Shown piece after piece: positions 8,017 to 15,562 of a DNA stretch of 31,152 bases. Under the pieces are notes generated by a model, which had not been told where the DNA came from, ran no database searches, and saw only the letters and a list, made by a program, of their open reading frames with translations. Source of the DNA: Saprospiraceae bacterium (GTDB taxonomy: Bacteria; Bacteroidota; Bacteroidia; Chitinophagales; Saprospiraceae). Numbering within the stretch: the first letter of the stretch is position 1; each line of letters starts with the position of its first letter. A program made the position numbers and the translations under genes. The stretch spans positions 1 to 31,152 of the forward strand of contig JADJVK010000031.1 of assembly GCA_016710625.1 (NCBI GenBank). The letters run 5' to 3'.

Positions 8017-9003
8017 ATGGCAAGAATATTAAAACTTAGAGATGCGCTGAAAGAGGCGATGATTGAGGAAATGAGAAGAGATGCATCTGTATTTTTGATG
8101 GGAGAAGAAGTAGCTCAATATGATGGAGCATACAAAGTAAGTAAAGGAATGTTGGAAGAATTTGGTCCAATGAGAGTGATTGATACACCCATTGCTGAAC
8201 TAGGTTTTGCTGGGATTGGTGTCGGTGCTGCTATGAATGGTCTAAGACCAATTGTTGAATTTATGACTTGGAATTTTGCCGTACTTGCATTTGACCAAAT
8301 AGTAAACAATGCTGCTAAAACGCTATCTCAATCTGCTGGTCAATTTAATTGTCCAATTGTTTTCAGAGGTCCTTCTGGATCTGCAGGCCAGTTGGCACAG
8401 CAACATTCACAAACTTTTGAAAGCTGGTTAGGTAATTGCCCAGGCTTGAAAGTAGTATCCATTGTGGATCCTGCCGATGCAAAAGGTTTGTTGAAATCAG
8501 CAATCAGAGACAATGATCCAGTTTGTTTCATGGAATCTGAAATTGCTTATGCTTGGGAAGGAGAAGTGCCAGATGGGGAATATACTACACCAATTGGTGT
8601 TGCAGCTGTTAGGAGAGAAGGAACGGATGTTACCATTGTTTCCTACAATAAAATGATGAGAGTGGCACTTCAAGCTGCTGATGATTTAGCAAAAGAAGGC
8701 ATTTCTGCTGAAGTAATTGATTTAAGAACAATTCGACCACTTGATTATCATACTTTAGTGAAATCAGTTAAGAAAACGAATAGAATGGTTGTGGTGGATG
8801 AAAGTTGGCCAATGTTTGGTGTTTCATCTGAAATAGCTTATGAAATTCAGAAATATGCATTTGATTATCTTGATGCACCAGTGTTAAGAGTAAATAGTGC
8901 AGACACCTCTTTGGGATATTCATCTGTGTATGTAAATGAATATTTGCCTAATCCTGAGAAGGTAGTGAAGGCTGTAAAAAGTGTCATGTATGTGAAAGCA
9001 TAA
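8017..9003 (+). CDS. pdhB: Pyruvate dehydrogenase E1 component, beta subunit
   Basis: 328 residues, full length for an E1 beta subunit. Recognised by FLMGEEVAQYDGAYKVSKGM near the N-terminus, RVIDTPIAELGFAGIGVGAA, the FRGPSGSAGQLAQQHSQTFE stretch, and the C-terminal ferredoxin-like transketolase domain (YNKMMRVALQAAD, EVIDLRTIRPLD). With E1 alpha it forms the thiamine-diphosphate enzyme that decarboxylates pyruvate and acetylates the lipoyl group of E2. The E1 alpha gene is not in the window. The matching E2 gene (27059-28288) is 18 kb away on the other strand. It could serve a branched-chain 2-oxoacid complex, but the sequence looks like pdhB. A strong terminator follows. Confidence 0.93.
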   Translation: MARILKLRDALKEAMIEEMRRDASVFLMGEEVAQYDGAYKVSKGMLEEFGPMRVIDTPIAELGFAGIGVGAAMNGLRPIVEFMTWNFAVLAFDQIVNNAAKTLSQSAGQFNCPIVFRGPSGSAGQLAQQHSQTFESWLGNCPGLKVVSIVDPADAKGLLKSAIRDNDPVCFMESEIAYAWEGEVPDGEYTTPIGVAAVRREGTDVTIVSYNKMMRVALQAADDLAKEGISAEVIDLRTIRPLDYHTLVKSVKKTNRMVVVDESWPMFGVSSEIAYEIQKYAFDYLDAPVLRVNSADTSLGYSSVYVNEYLPNPEKVVKAVKSVMYVKA

Positions 9004-9025
9004 TAATATATTTAATTTTATAAAG

Positions 9026-9060
9026 AAAAATCATGGTGAATCTTCATCATGATTTTTTTT
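9026..9060 (+). terminator. Rho-independent terminator after pdhB
   Basis: Bases 9026-9038 pair with 9045-9057 (13 bp, one G-U, core AAAAATCATG/CATGATTTTT) around a 6-nt loop, followed by T residues. Confidence 0.85.
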
Positions 9061-9125
9061 TAAATATTTATTGTCTTCTATCTTACAATCTATACTTTTT
9101 CTAAAAATATTTCGTAATAAGAAAG

Positions 9126-9133
9126 TAATTTTG
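9126..9133 (+). promoter_or_regulatory. Putative -7 box before gldA
   Basis: TAATTTTG matches TAnnTTTG, 23 nt before the gldA ATG. The expected -33 TTTG is missing; a T-rich run lies about 24 nt upstream. Confidence 0.4.
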
Positions 9134-9156
9134 AGCTTCTAAATCAAAATCAATAC

Positions 9157-10062
9157 ATGTCTGTAATCGTAAATAATCTTACTAAAGTTTATGGTGAACA
9201 AAAAGCCATTGACCATATTAGTTTTGAAGTACACAAAGGGGAGGTAATGGGATTTTTGGGACCAAATGGTGCTGGAAAAACCACAACAATGAAAATTCTT
9301 ACTTGCTTCATGCCTCAAACAAGTGGCGATGCAACGGTATGTGGTTTTGATACCAAAAAAGATAGTATTGAAATTCGTAGGAGAATAGGCTATCTGCCAG
9401 AACACAATCCACTGTATAAAGATATGTATGTTCGGGAATATCTAACTTTCATGGCAGGAGTGCACAAACTGGATAACCCAATGGAAAAAGTGGCTTCAAT
9501 AATTGAAAGAACTGGGCTTGGTCCTGAACAAAAAAAACTCATTGGTGCTTTGTCCAAAGGTTATAGACAAAGGGTTGGGTTGGCTCAAGCAATGATTCAC
9601 AATCCAGAGGTTTTAATTTTAGATGAACCTACTTCTGGACTAGATCCCAATCAACTAGTGGAAATCAGAAGATTGATAAAAGAGTTAGGGGAGGAAAAAA
9701 CGGTGATTTTCTCTACTCACATCATGCAAGAGGTGAAAGCAATCTGTGATAAAGCGATAATCATCAATAAAGGTGTGATAGTTGCAAATGATACGATTGA
9801 GTTTTTGCAATCTCATGCAACCGAAGAAAGTAATGTGATTGTGGAATTTGCAGAAGCCATTTCTCCTGAAATCTTGAAGAAAATAAAGTCCGTAAAACAT
9901 GTGAAAAATCTAGGTCAAAATAGATGGAAAATCGCTACACCCCTTGATATAGATATCCGAAAAGAGCTTTTCCAATTCGCTGTGTCCAATAATTTGACGA
10001 TGTTAGAATTACAAAGAGAAATTTCTTCTGTAGAAGATGTTTTCCAAAAATTGACTAAATAA
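9157..10062 (+). CDS. gldA: ABC transporter ATP-binding protein, GldA-like
   Basis: A 301-residue ABC ATPase with Walker A GPNGAGKT (35-42), signature LSKGYRQ (132-138), Walker B VLILDEP with Glu157, the D-loop SGLD, and the switch His188 in STHIMQE. GYLPEHNPLYKDMYVREYL and SGLDPNQLVEIR match GldA of Flavobacterium johnsoniae as I remember it. GldA works with the membrane partners GldF and GldG in an ABC transporter needed for gliding; those partners are not in this window. A general DrrA/CcmA-like exporter ATPase is the alternative. The stop overlaps the next gene's ATG by one base. Confidence 0.85.
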   Translation: MSVIVNNLTKVYGEQKAIDHISFEVHKGEVMGFLGPNGAGKTTTMKILTCFMPQTSGDATVCGFDTKKDSIEIRRRIGYLPEHNPLYKDMYVREYLTFMAGVHKLDNPMEKVASIIERTGLGPEQKKLIGALSKGYRQRVGLAQAMIHNPEVLILDEPTSGLDPNQLVEIRRLIKELGEEKTVIFSTHIMQEVKAICDKAIIINKGVIVANDTIEFLQSHATEESNVIVEFAEAISPEILKKIKSVKHVKNLGQNRWKIATPLDIDIRKELFQFAVSNNLTMLELQREISSVEDVFQKLTK

Positions 10063-10706
10063 TGTTGAAATACGTTTTTTTTCTTTTTTGCCTTTTTTTG
10101 TACTTATTCCCACTTGGAGCACAATCTGATAGCATTAAAATGACTAAAAATTTTAAGTTTACAGATGGTATTTATACAGATTATCAGCAATTTAAGAAAA
10201 ACAAACCTGCATATAAATGGGAGGAGCTCCAAACTCAACTAAGCACAAACCCACAATCCTGCATGGCTCATGTTGCTAGCATTTCCATTCACAATAAAGA
10301 AATTCCATTGGATTCGGTTTGGGGAATTACGATTGCTGGAATTCCATATATTAAAGTCAACAATAATTCAGATTTTGTTTGTCTATCAGTTAGAGGAAAA
10401 ATTTGCTTGTTTGCTTTTTCTATGAAAGTACTCAAGCAAATTCCGATGCCAGTTTACAATCCTTCCACTGGAGTAAAAGTTTATCAAGGAGTGGTGGAAA
10501 GAGAAGTGAATGAGGATCATACCTATATTTTGAATTTTGAAACTGGAGAAGTGGCTGGTTTTAGTCCCAAAAATTTTAAATTTTGGATAAAAGACGACAA
10601 GAATTTGTACAATACAATTGATGATTTGGACATCAAAGAAACCAGAGAGAAACTGTATAAATGTCTGTTAATCTATGATGATAGGAATCCTGTTTATATC
10701 AAATAA
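10062..10706 (+). CDS. Small secreted protein of unknown function
   Basis: 214 residues with a very hydrophobic signal peptide (1-20, cleavage near LGA-Q). The mature part starts SDSIKMTKNFKFTDGIYTDY and is soluble and charged, with few Cys and no catalytic motif I recognise. The ATG overlaps the gldA stop by one base, so it is co-translated with the ATPase. That makes a role with the exporter possible, but this is inference from coupling alone. The region after the stop has no clear terminator. Confidence 0.75.
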   Translation: MLKYVFFLFCLFLYLFPLGAQSDSIKMTKNFKFTDGIYTDYQQFKKNKPAYKWEELQTQLSTNPQSCMAHVASISIHNKEIPLDSVWGITIAGIPYIKVNNNSDFVCLSVRGKICLFAFSMKVLKQIPMPVYNPSTGVKVYQGVVEREVNEDHTYILNFETGEVAGFSPKNFKFWIKDDKNLYNTIDDLDIKETREKLYKCLLIYDDRNPVYIK

Positions 10707-10795
10707 CCTACCTTTTGGGCTGACTATTAACAAATTATAAAAATAAATATATTACGATTTTTTTTAATAAAATAAATTATTCAAAATTTAGTATT

Positions 10796-10803
10796 TAACT
10801 TTG
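10796..10803 (+). promoter_or_regulatory. Putative -7 box before LytTR regulator
   Basis: TAACTTTG, identical to the -7 box of the sigma operon, lies 31 nt before the GTG start at 10835. No TTTG is at the expected -33 distance. Confidence 0.45.
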
Positions 10804-10834
10804 CCCTAGATTTTAACAAAAACCTTACTGCTTA

Positions 10835-11314
10835 GTGATTAAAGCGATTATTATAGAGGATGAAATTGGTAGCAGAAACAATTTGAAAAATTTAATTAAT
10901 AATTACTGCCCTATAGTGTCTGTTGTTGGTGAAGCAGATTCTATTGCTAGTGGTCTAAAGTTAATAAATGAGTCAAATCTAGCACCAGATGTCGCTTTTT
11001 TAGATATAAGCTTACCAGATGGGTTGATTTTTCAGCTCTTATCCAAGATAAACCACCTTGATTTTGATATTATTTTTGTAACTGCATATGATAAATATGC
11101 GATAAAAGCCTGTGAATATAGTTGTATTGGCTATATTTTAAAACCTATAGATCCAGATTTATTGATAGAAGCAATCCAAAGAATCCGCAAAAACAAAGAT
11201 CATCAAATCAGCAAAAGGCTAGAAATTTTTAATAAATCCTACAATTCACCCACAAAATTTGATAAAATCAGTATTTCGGCTACGGATGGTATTTATTTTT
11301 TTGAATCTGAATGA
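10835..11314 (+). CDS. LytTR-family response regulator, receiver part (frameshifted)
   Basis: GTG start; MIKAIIIEDEIGSRNNL opens a CheY-like receiver domain. The acidic cluster is Glu8/Asp9, the phosphoacceptor is Asp57 (FLDISLPDG), Thr83 lies in FVTAYD, and the conserved Lys103 in YILKPID. A linker follows and the frame stops at 11312-11314. A run of seven T (11296-11302) precedes it. Removing one T gives GIYFLNLNEIVRFEG, exactly the start of a LytTR DNA-binding domain. The joined protein is 253 residues, normal for this class. No sensor kinase gene lies next to it. Confidence 0.85.
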   Translation: MIKAIIIEDEIGSRNNLKNLINNYCPIVSVVGEADSIASGLKLINESNLAPDVAFLDISLPDGLIFQLLSKINHLDFDIIFVTAYDKYAIKACEYSCIGYILKPIDPDLLIEAIQRIRKNKDHQISKRLEIFNKSYNSPTKFDKISISATDGIYFFESE

Positions 11315-11597
11315 AATCGTTCGATTTGAAGGGGAGGATAATTATACACATATTTTCACCAAAAATGGAGAGAAAATCACAGTTTCAAAAACTATAAAAT
11401 CGTATGATGATTTATTGAATGAGCAAGGATTTTATCGAATTCACAAAAAGTATTTAATCAATATTCAATATCTTCAAAAATTTGTAAAAGGAGATAATGG
11501 ATATGTGATCCTGAGTGATGGTTCAAATTTGGAAGTATCGAGAAGAAAGCGACCTTTGTTTGCTGAATTTCTAAAATCCATTCAAAAAGAAATGTAA
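11301..11597 (+). CDS. LytTR-family response regulator, DNA-binding part (frameshifted)
   Basis: This is the C-terminal LytTR domain in the next frame: LNLNEIVRFEGEDNYTHIFT, then KTIKSYDDLLNEQGFYRIHK and KYLINIQYLQKFVKGDNGYV, ending in a basic LEVSRRKRP patch. LytTR domains bind direct repeats in DNA through beta-strands and loops. Alone it would lack phosphorylation control, so it is best read as the second half of the preceding gene. An efficient terminator follows 34 nt after the stop. Confidence 0.85.
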   Translation: MNLNEIVRFEGEDNYTHIFTKNGEKITVSKTIKSYDDLLNEQGFYRIHKKYLINIQYLQKFVKGDNGYVILSDGSNLEVSRRKRPLFAEFLKSIQKEM

Positions 11598-11631
11598 TTC
11601 ATTGGCTTTCATTTATATACAAATATTTCTT

Positions 11632-11660
11632 AGGTTGTTCGAGTCGAGCAACCTTTTTTG
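11632..11660 (+). terminator. Rho-independent terminator after LytTR regulator
   Basis: AGGTTGTTC (11632-11640) pairs with GAGCAACCT (11646-11654, one G-U) around the loop GAGTC, then runs into six T residues. Confidence 0.8.
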
Positions 11661-11715
11661 TTTTTAGATGTTTTCATTAAATTTTTATAATGCAATTTTA
11701 AAATGTTGATAAAAT

Positions 11716-11747
11716 AAAAAAGGGGCACTCCCAGAAGGAAGCACCCC
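11716..11747 (-). terminator. Minus-strand terminator of the 11795-12307 gene
   Basis: On the minus strand GGGGTGCTTCC (11747-11737) folds with GGGAGTGCCCC (11732-11722): 11 pairs, three of them G-U, loop TTCT, followed by six T. The 5' arm belongs to the element repeated at 19313-19349. Confidence 0.7.
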
Positions 11748-11773
11748 AATATATAACCCCAAAAAACACTCAA
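11735..11773 (-). repeat. Shared 3'-end element, copy A
   Basis: A core of ~38 nt is shared with 19313-19349: AAGGAAGCACCCC, then ATATATAACCC, then A6-8 and ACTCAA (plus strand), with two one-base gaps and one substitution. Both copies lie shortly after the stop codon of a minus-strand lipoprotein gene and just before a T-tract on that strand. Here the core supplies one arm of a terminator. Confidence 0.75.
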
Positions 11774-11794
11774 TTTGATTTGACAAAGATAATA

Positions 11795-12307
11795 TTATTT
11801 TTTCAAACATTTGCAATTTTTTTTCAATAAATTATTTTTTATTAAAAAATTTAACTCCTCAATTTCGTTTCTAAACTTATATCGATTCCCACAATTATAA
11901 ATTTCCAAATATGGGCTTTTTTCTATTATTTTGGAAATCAAGTATTTCTCTGTAGGTACATTGGCTAATTTGCTATATTCTTCAAGTGTAATATCCAATA
12001 TTGCACTATTCAAATTTACATTTCTATTATCTAAAAAATAGCCTTTTTCAAGTGGAAATGGGGTGGCTAATTTCCCTTTATAAAATACATCTGAAGGTGC
12101 AGGATAAGAAACAATCGAACTTTTTGTGCTGTCCAATACGATAGAAACCAAATTTCCATAATCTTTTTTTGGTTTGAATACGATGGCAGCTGGATACATA
12201 GGATTGAACCTATCCTCATTTATTGGATTTTTTTGCATAGTGCTCTTACAAGAAAAAATGGTTGCACTCAAAAAGAATGCAACCAACAAATAAAGTTTGT
12301 AATCCAA
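11795..12307 (-). CDS. Small lipoprotein behind the C10 peptidase
   Basis: 170 residues; lipoprotein signal with lipobox IFSC and Cys20. It uses a TTG start one base after the stop of the upstream peptidase gene; the signal peptide and tight spacing support that start. The mature part has FNPMYPAAIVFKPKKDYGNL, SIVSYPAPSDVFYKG, GYFLDNRNVNLNSA and EEYSKLANVPTEKY, and ends with a CKCLKK tail. I know of similar-looking small Bacteroidota lipoproteins but no function. Co-transcription and coupling with a cysteine peptidase make an immunity, inhibitor or anchoring role possible, without direct support. Confidence 0.8.
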   Translation of the reverse strand: MDYKLYLLVAFFLSATIFSCKSTMQKNPINEDRFNPMYPAAIVFKPKKDYGNLVSIVLDSTKSSIVSYPAPSDVFYKGKLATPFPLEKGYFLDNRNVNLNSAILDITLEEYSKLANVPTEKYLISKIIEKSPYLEIYNCGNRYKFRNEIEELNFLIKNNLLKKNCKCLKK

Positions 12308-12308
12308 T

Positions 12309-14888
12309 TTATTTACTAATGTTTAATTTTTGTAAAATCGAAGTTGTTCCTTGAGTTATTTTTACAATGTATTGACCATTAACCAAATCATTCAAATCTA
12401 AAGCATATTTTCCAGTAGAAAAATTCGCATTTTCTATTGATTTTACTTTTTGACCTACTGAATTTGTGATGGTGATCTTCGCTTCTCTTATTGTATTGTT
12501 TTTCAATGATAATGTAACTAATTGATTTGCAGGATTTGGACTTATTTCTAAATCACTATAATTGTTTAAATCATTTGTTGCAGTATTGATTTCTCTTGTA
12601 ATCGTCAGATCCATCAAATAGCTTCCAGTCAATCCAATATAAGAAGGTGTAATCTTGAATATAATATTTCCTCCATTTTTGATATCTATTGGACTGGTAA
12701 TTGATTTATTCATTTCTGTAAGTGAAGCACCTAAGATATAAGCCAAAGTAACGTTGCCAGAATAGGTAAGGCTATTTCCTCTTCCTTGAGCATCGTGTAA
12801 TCGACCTGTGATTGTATAATTATATCCAGATGGCAAATTCAATGAGTAAAAATCAAAATCAGAAGGTATATGAATATTAGATCCAGTTGTTAAAACATTT
12901 GCAGTATTTCCAACAAAATTCACAGGTAATTTATAAGAGTTTGATGCATTGTCATTGTTTTCGTAAACATCTGGTAATAGTGGTGTTGCCAATATATTCA
13001 TTTCAATAGGATTTTCATAAGTAAAGCCCTCTAAAATTTCATATTCATTATTGTCTAAAGATTCGAAAATAGCTACTAAATAAGTACCTGGAGATAGTGT
13101 AGAATTCGTTTTAGTGAAGTTTACACCACTTAAAGTTTGTCCAGCTTTGATAGAAACTTTTAAAGGAGTTGTGATAGAATCTAGATAATCTCCATCTTTA
13201 TCAAATATATCAGCAGAAACATATCCATCAAAATCTTTAGTGGTTTGGTTTTTCAAATCAACAGAAATAGTATAGTTTGCTTTTTCATAAATTGTCGTTG
13301 AAGGTAATTTTATGGCAGCATTCAACACTAAATTGGTTGGAACACCATCCACAATCACCTCTAGAGGATTTATAAAACCTGCTTTTCTAATCAACGTCCA
13401 GTTGTTATCATTCGAGTTGTTGGAATAAATTCCAATAGTGTATTTTCCTTGAATGATATCAATCCCATTCGTACTAAATGTATAACTTTTGTTTGCTCCA
13501 TCATTGAAAGTTTCATTGTTTTTCAATTCAATAACATCAACTAATTCACCATCAGTGGTAAATATTCTTGCAGAAAGATTAGTTGTATAAGCAGTCGATC
13601 CTGCATATCCAATATTTACAGTTACGTTAAATGGTGTATTTTTAGTTATTTTTGGAACAGATAATGTAATATTTGAATTTAATTTCAATCCAAAAACAGG
13701 AGCACTACTTAGTAATTTTACAGCTGGTTTGATACCGATACAGGCATTTTGATCATTGTTGTAGTGCCCTTCTCCAGAACCTGTTCCACCAGCTCCAGGA
13801 TTCAAGGCATTTAGAGCATAGAATCCATCATTCATACCACCCCATCCCCAATTCATGTGGTATTTATCGTTATCGTCATAACCATCACAAACAAAAGTAT
13901 GTCCACCTCCGCCAAAACCTGAATATTGAATAGGTCTATTATTATTCAATTCTGTTTTTATCAAATCTTTCCAATTTGCATCAGTGAAATCTTTTTTCTG
14001 AACGCCTCTAACTGTATTTTTATCGTATCCAAAAAAGTTTGTATATGCATATTCACAAGTTGCTGTTGTGTCATCCCCACATGCACTTTTTAAGACATAT
14101 GAGCCACTACTATTTGCATCATACTGCATTTTACAACTGACCCCACTATGGTACATTAATCTTGCAATTTCATTATTGGGTCCTTTAATTGAATCTGTCA
14201 TTTCTGCAAAATTATAGCTTTCATTTCCATAATTTACTGAAAGTGTTCCATACTTTGGATGATTATAAGAACTACTTCCTGTCCCTTGAGAAGGATGATT
14301 GTGATATTTCATAATGATTGCCATTGCCGTGGCAGGGCATCCAGTCACACACCTTTTGTTAGGAGAATCCGACATTGGATCTGGTGGACACAATGCATTC
14401 TCATGAGGATTTTGGTTCCATTTTGCTTTACATAAAGGTTGTACTCCCCCTCTTGTTTTCCCTGTTTCGAAATAATTATTGATATAATTATCCCATTTTT
14501 GTTGGGTTTCTTTAGATGGATTGAATTGAAGAAGAATAGCATTTCTAATTTCTTCTTTATACCCTTCCAACCAATATTTTACAGACGGATTAGCAGTAGC
14601 AAAATTGAAATTAGTTTCATAGGAGTAAGCCAACACTGGTTCTGCTGCATCATCGCCAGCAACAATCACAAAACCAGCATTATTTTGTTCACTAAATACA
14701 TAAAACAGAGGTTTGTTTTCCTCATTTTTTTCAGTATAATTCAGCGATAAATTAACTGAGTTTCTATTGGTTGAATATTTGTAGAAGTTTTCAGCAACCC
14801 TTTTTGCTGTGGCTGGATCCACTTCTTTTGCCAATAATTTGCTTAAAACTAGACATAGGATAAGCAGGAAAAAAGTAAACTTTTTCAT
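12309..14888 (-). CDS. C10 family (streptopain-like) cysteine peptidase with T9SS domain
   Basis: 859 residues. A signal peptide (1-20) is followed by a Spi-like prodomain (~21-140, with VAENFYKYST and GFVIVAGDDAAEPVLAYS), then the C10 catalytic domain (~150-390). Within it, KRCVTGCPATAMAIIMKYH holds the probable nucleophile Cys184, GGGGHTFVCDGYD holds His330, and MNWGWGGMNDGFY follows. Beta-sandwich repeats come next (~395-640), then a pre-peptidase C-terminal-like segment (YENNDNASNSYKLP, DFDFYSLNL). The end is a T9SS type A sorting domain (LEISPNPANQ to LQKLNISK). It should be exported as a zymogen, self-processed, and cleave proteins outside the cell. A -7 box lies 49 nt upstream. Confidence 0.92.
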   Translation of the reverse strand: MKKFTFFLLILCLVLSKLLAKEVDPATAKRVAENFYKYSTNRNSVNLSLNYTEKNEENKPLFYVFSEQNNAGFVIVAGDDAAEPVLAYSYETNFNFATANPSVKYWLEGYKEEIRNAILLQFNPSKETQQKWDNYINNYFETGKTRGGVQPLCKAKWNQNPHENALCPPDPMSDSPNKRCVTGCPATAMAIIMKYHNHPSQGTGSSSYNHPKYGTLSVNYGNESYNFAEMTDSIKGPNNEIARLMYHSGVSCKMQYDANSSGSYVLKSACGDDTTATCEYAYTNFFGYDKNTVRGVQKKDFTDANWKDLIKTELNNNRPIQYSGFGGGGHTFVCDGYDDNDKYHMNWGWGGMNDGFYALNALNPGAGGTGSGEGHYNNDQNACIGIKPAVKLLSSAPVFGLKLNSNITLSVPKITKNTPFNVTVNIGYAGSTAYTTNLSARIFTTDGELVDVIELKNNETFNDGANKSYTFSTNGIDIIQGKYTIGIYSNNSNDNNWTLIRKAGFINPLEVIVDGVPTNLVLNAAIKLPSTTIYEKANYTISVDLKNQTTKDFDGYVSADIFDKDGDYLDSITTPLKVSIKAGQTLSGVNFTKTNSTLSPGTYLVAIFESLDNNEYEILEGFTYENPIEMNILATPLLPDVYENNDNASNSYKLPVNFVGNTANVLTTGSNIHIPSDFDFYSLNLPSGYNYTITGRLHDAQGRGNSLTYSGNVTLAYILGASLTEMNKSITSPIDIKNGGNIIFKITPSYIGLTGSYLMDLTITREINTATNDLNNYSDLEISPNPANQLVTLSLKNNTIREAKITITNSVGQKVKSIENANFSTGKYALDLNDLVNGQYIVKITQGTTSILQKLNISK

Positions 14889-14937
14889 TTAATTAGTCAT
14901 TTAAAAATTAGAAATAAAATGTATAATAATCTGATTA

Positions 14938-14945
14938 CAAATATA
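14938..14945 (-). promoter_or_regulatory. Putative -7 box before the C10 peptidase gene
   Basis: CAAATATA on the plus strand is TATATTTG on the minus strand, fitting TAnnTTTG 49 nt before the start codon. No -33 TTTG at the usual distance. Confidence 0.4.
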
Positions 14946-15079
14946 TTATGGATTATAGTTGTGGTGTATATAAATTGTGGTTTATGTTGTAAATGGTGTA
15001 AATGGAGGGGTGAACAGTTTAGAAATTGATGGTGGATGAAATATATTAATTTTATAAAATAAAAAGGGGATTTTGAAAA
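14939..15079. other. Non-coding stretch almost free of C on the plus strand
   Basis: Only one C (15015) occurs in 141 bases, so a minus-strand transcript here is nearly G-free. It lies between the C10 peptidase promoter and the terminator region of the upstream minus-strand gene. A 36-codon ORF (14919-15029, +) runs through it but has no supporting signal. Confidence 0.6.
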
Positions 15080-15090
15080 CCCAGAACCCC
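15056..15090 (-). terminator. Probable minus-strand terminator of the 15170-15562 gene
   Basis: On the minus strand GGGG (15090-15087) can pair with CCCC (15069-15066), with an alternative inner hairpin GGG-TTT/AAA-CCC, followed by TTTTTATTTT. The outline (AAAAAGGGG, CCCAGAA, CCCC on the plus strand) resembles the terminator at 11716-11747. The stem is imperfect. Confidence 0.45.
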
Positions 15091-15169
15091 CTCTTTATTA
15101 TTAGAAAAGTTTCTTTTTAGCAATTAATGAAATCATGAAAAATTATCAAATTCAATCTCACAAATACCA

Positions 15170-15562
15170 TTATTTTAATGTTTTTGGTTTTAATAATTTT
15201 GGTTTTAATGGTACTTTTTTGTTATTGATAAATCCGTATAACCCTTTTTCATTTTCATACTCCAATTTTGAAATGGAGTAATATTTTAGAATATTTAATC
15301 CAGTATCAATTTTTGTTACCGATTCATTTCCATTGTTTGTTGTTGAATTTTGAATCCAGAAGCATGCATTTGGATTTGATTCAAAACAAATTTTATTGGA
15401 TAGTTCTAATTTTTTATACGTATTGATAATAATAGTTAATTCTTGAATAACTTTTCCATGCTCAATACCTGGATAGGTTTCTTGGTAAGTCGATTCTATC
15501 CATTTATAAGATTGACAAGAAGCTGTAAACCAAAATAGTATAAAAAATAAACTCATTCTCAT
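15170..15562 (-). CDS. Small lipoprotein coupled to the Asp-box protein
   Basis: 130 residues; short signal with lipobox TASC and Cys16. The mature part holds YKWIESTYQETYPGIEHGK, two Cys (CFESNPNAC) and a C-terminal KLLKPKTLK basic tail. No family recognised. Its ATG overlaps the stop of the upstream 1069-residue gene by four bases (ATGA), so the two are translationally coupled. It is likely anchored in the periplasm or at the cell surface; any functional link with the upstream secreted protein is inference. Confidence 0.75.
   Translation of the reverse strand: MRMSLFFILFWFTASCQSYKWIESTYQETYPGIEHGKVIQELTIIINTYKKLELSNKICFESNPNACFWIQNSTTNNGNESVTKIDTGLNILKYYSISKLEYENEKGLYGFINNKKVPLKPKLLKPKTLK

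Noticed and set aside
14919..15029. 36-codon plus-strand ORF (MYNNLITNILWIIVVVY...)
   Set aside because: It lies across the minus-strand promoter region and the C-poor stretch, has no ribosome-binding or promoter signal, and resembles no known small protein.
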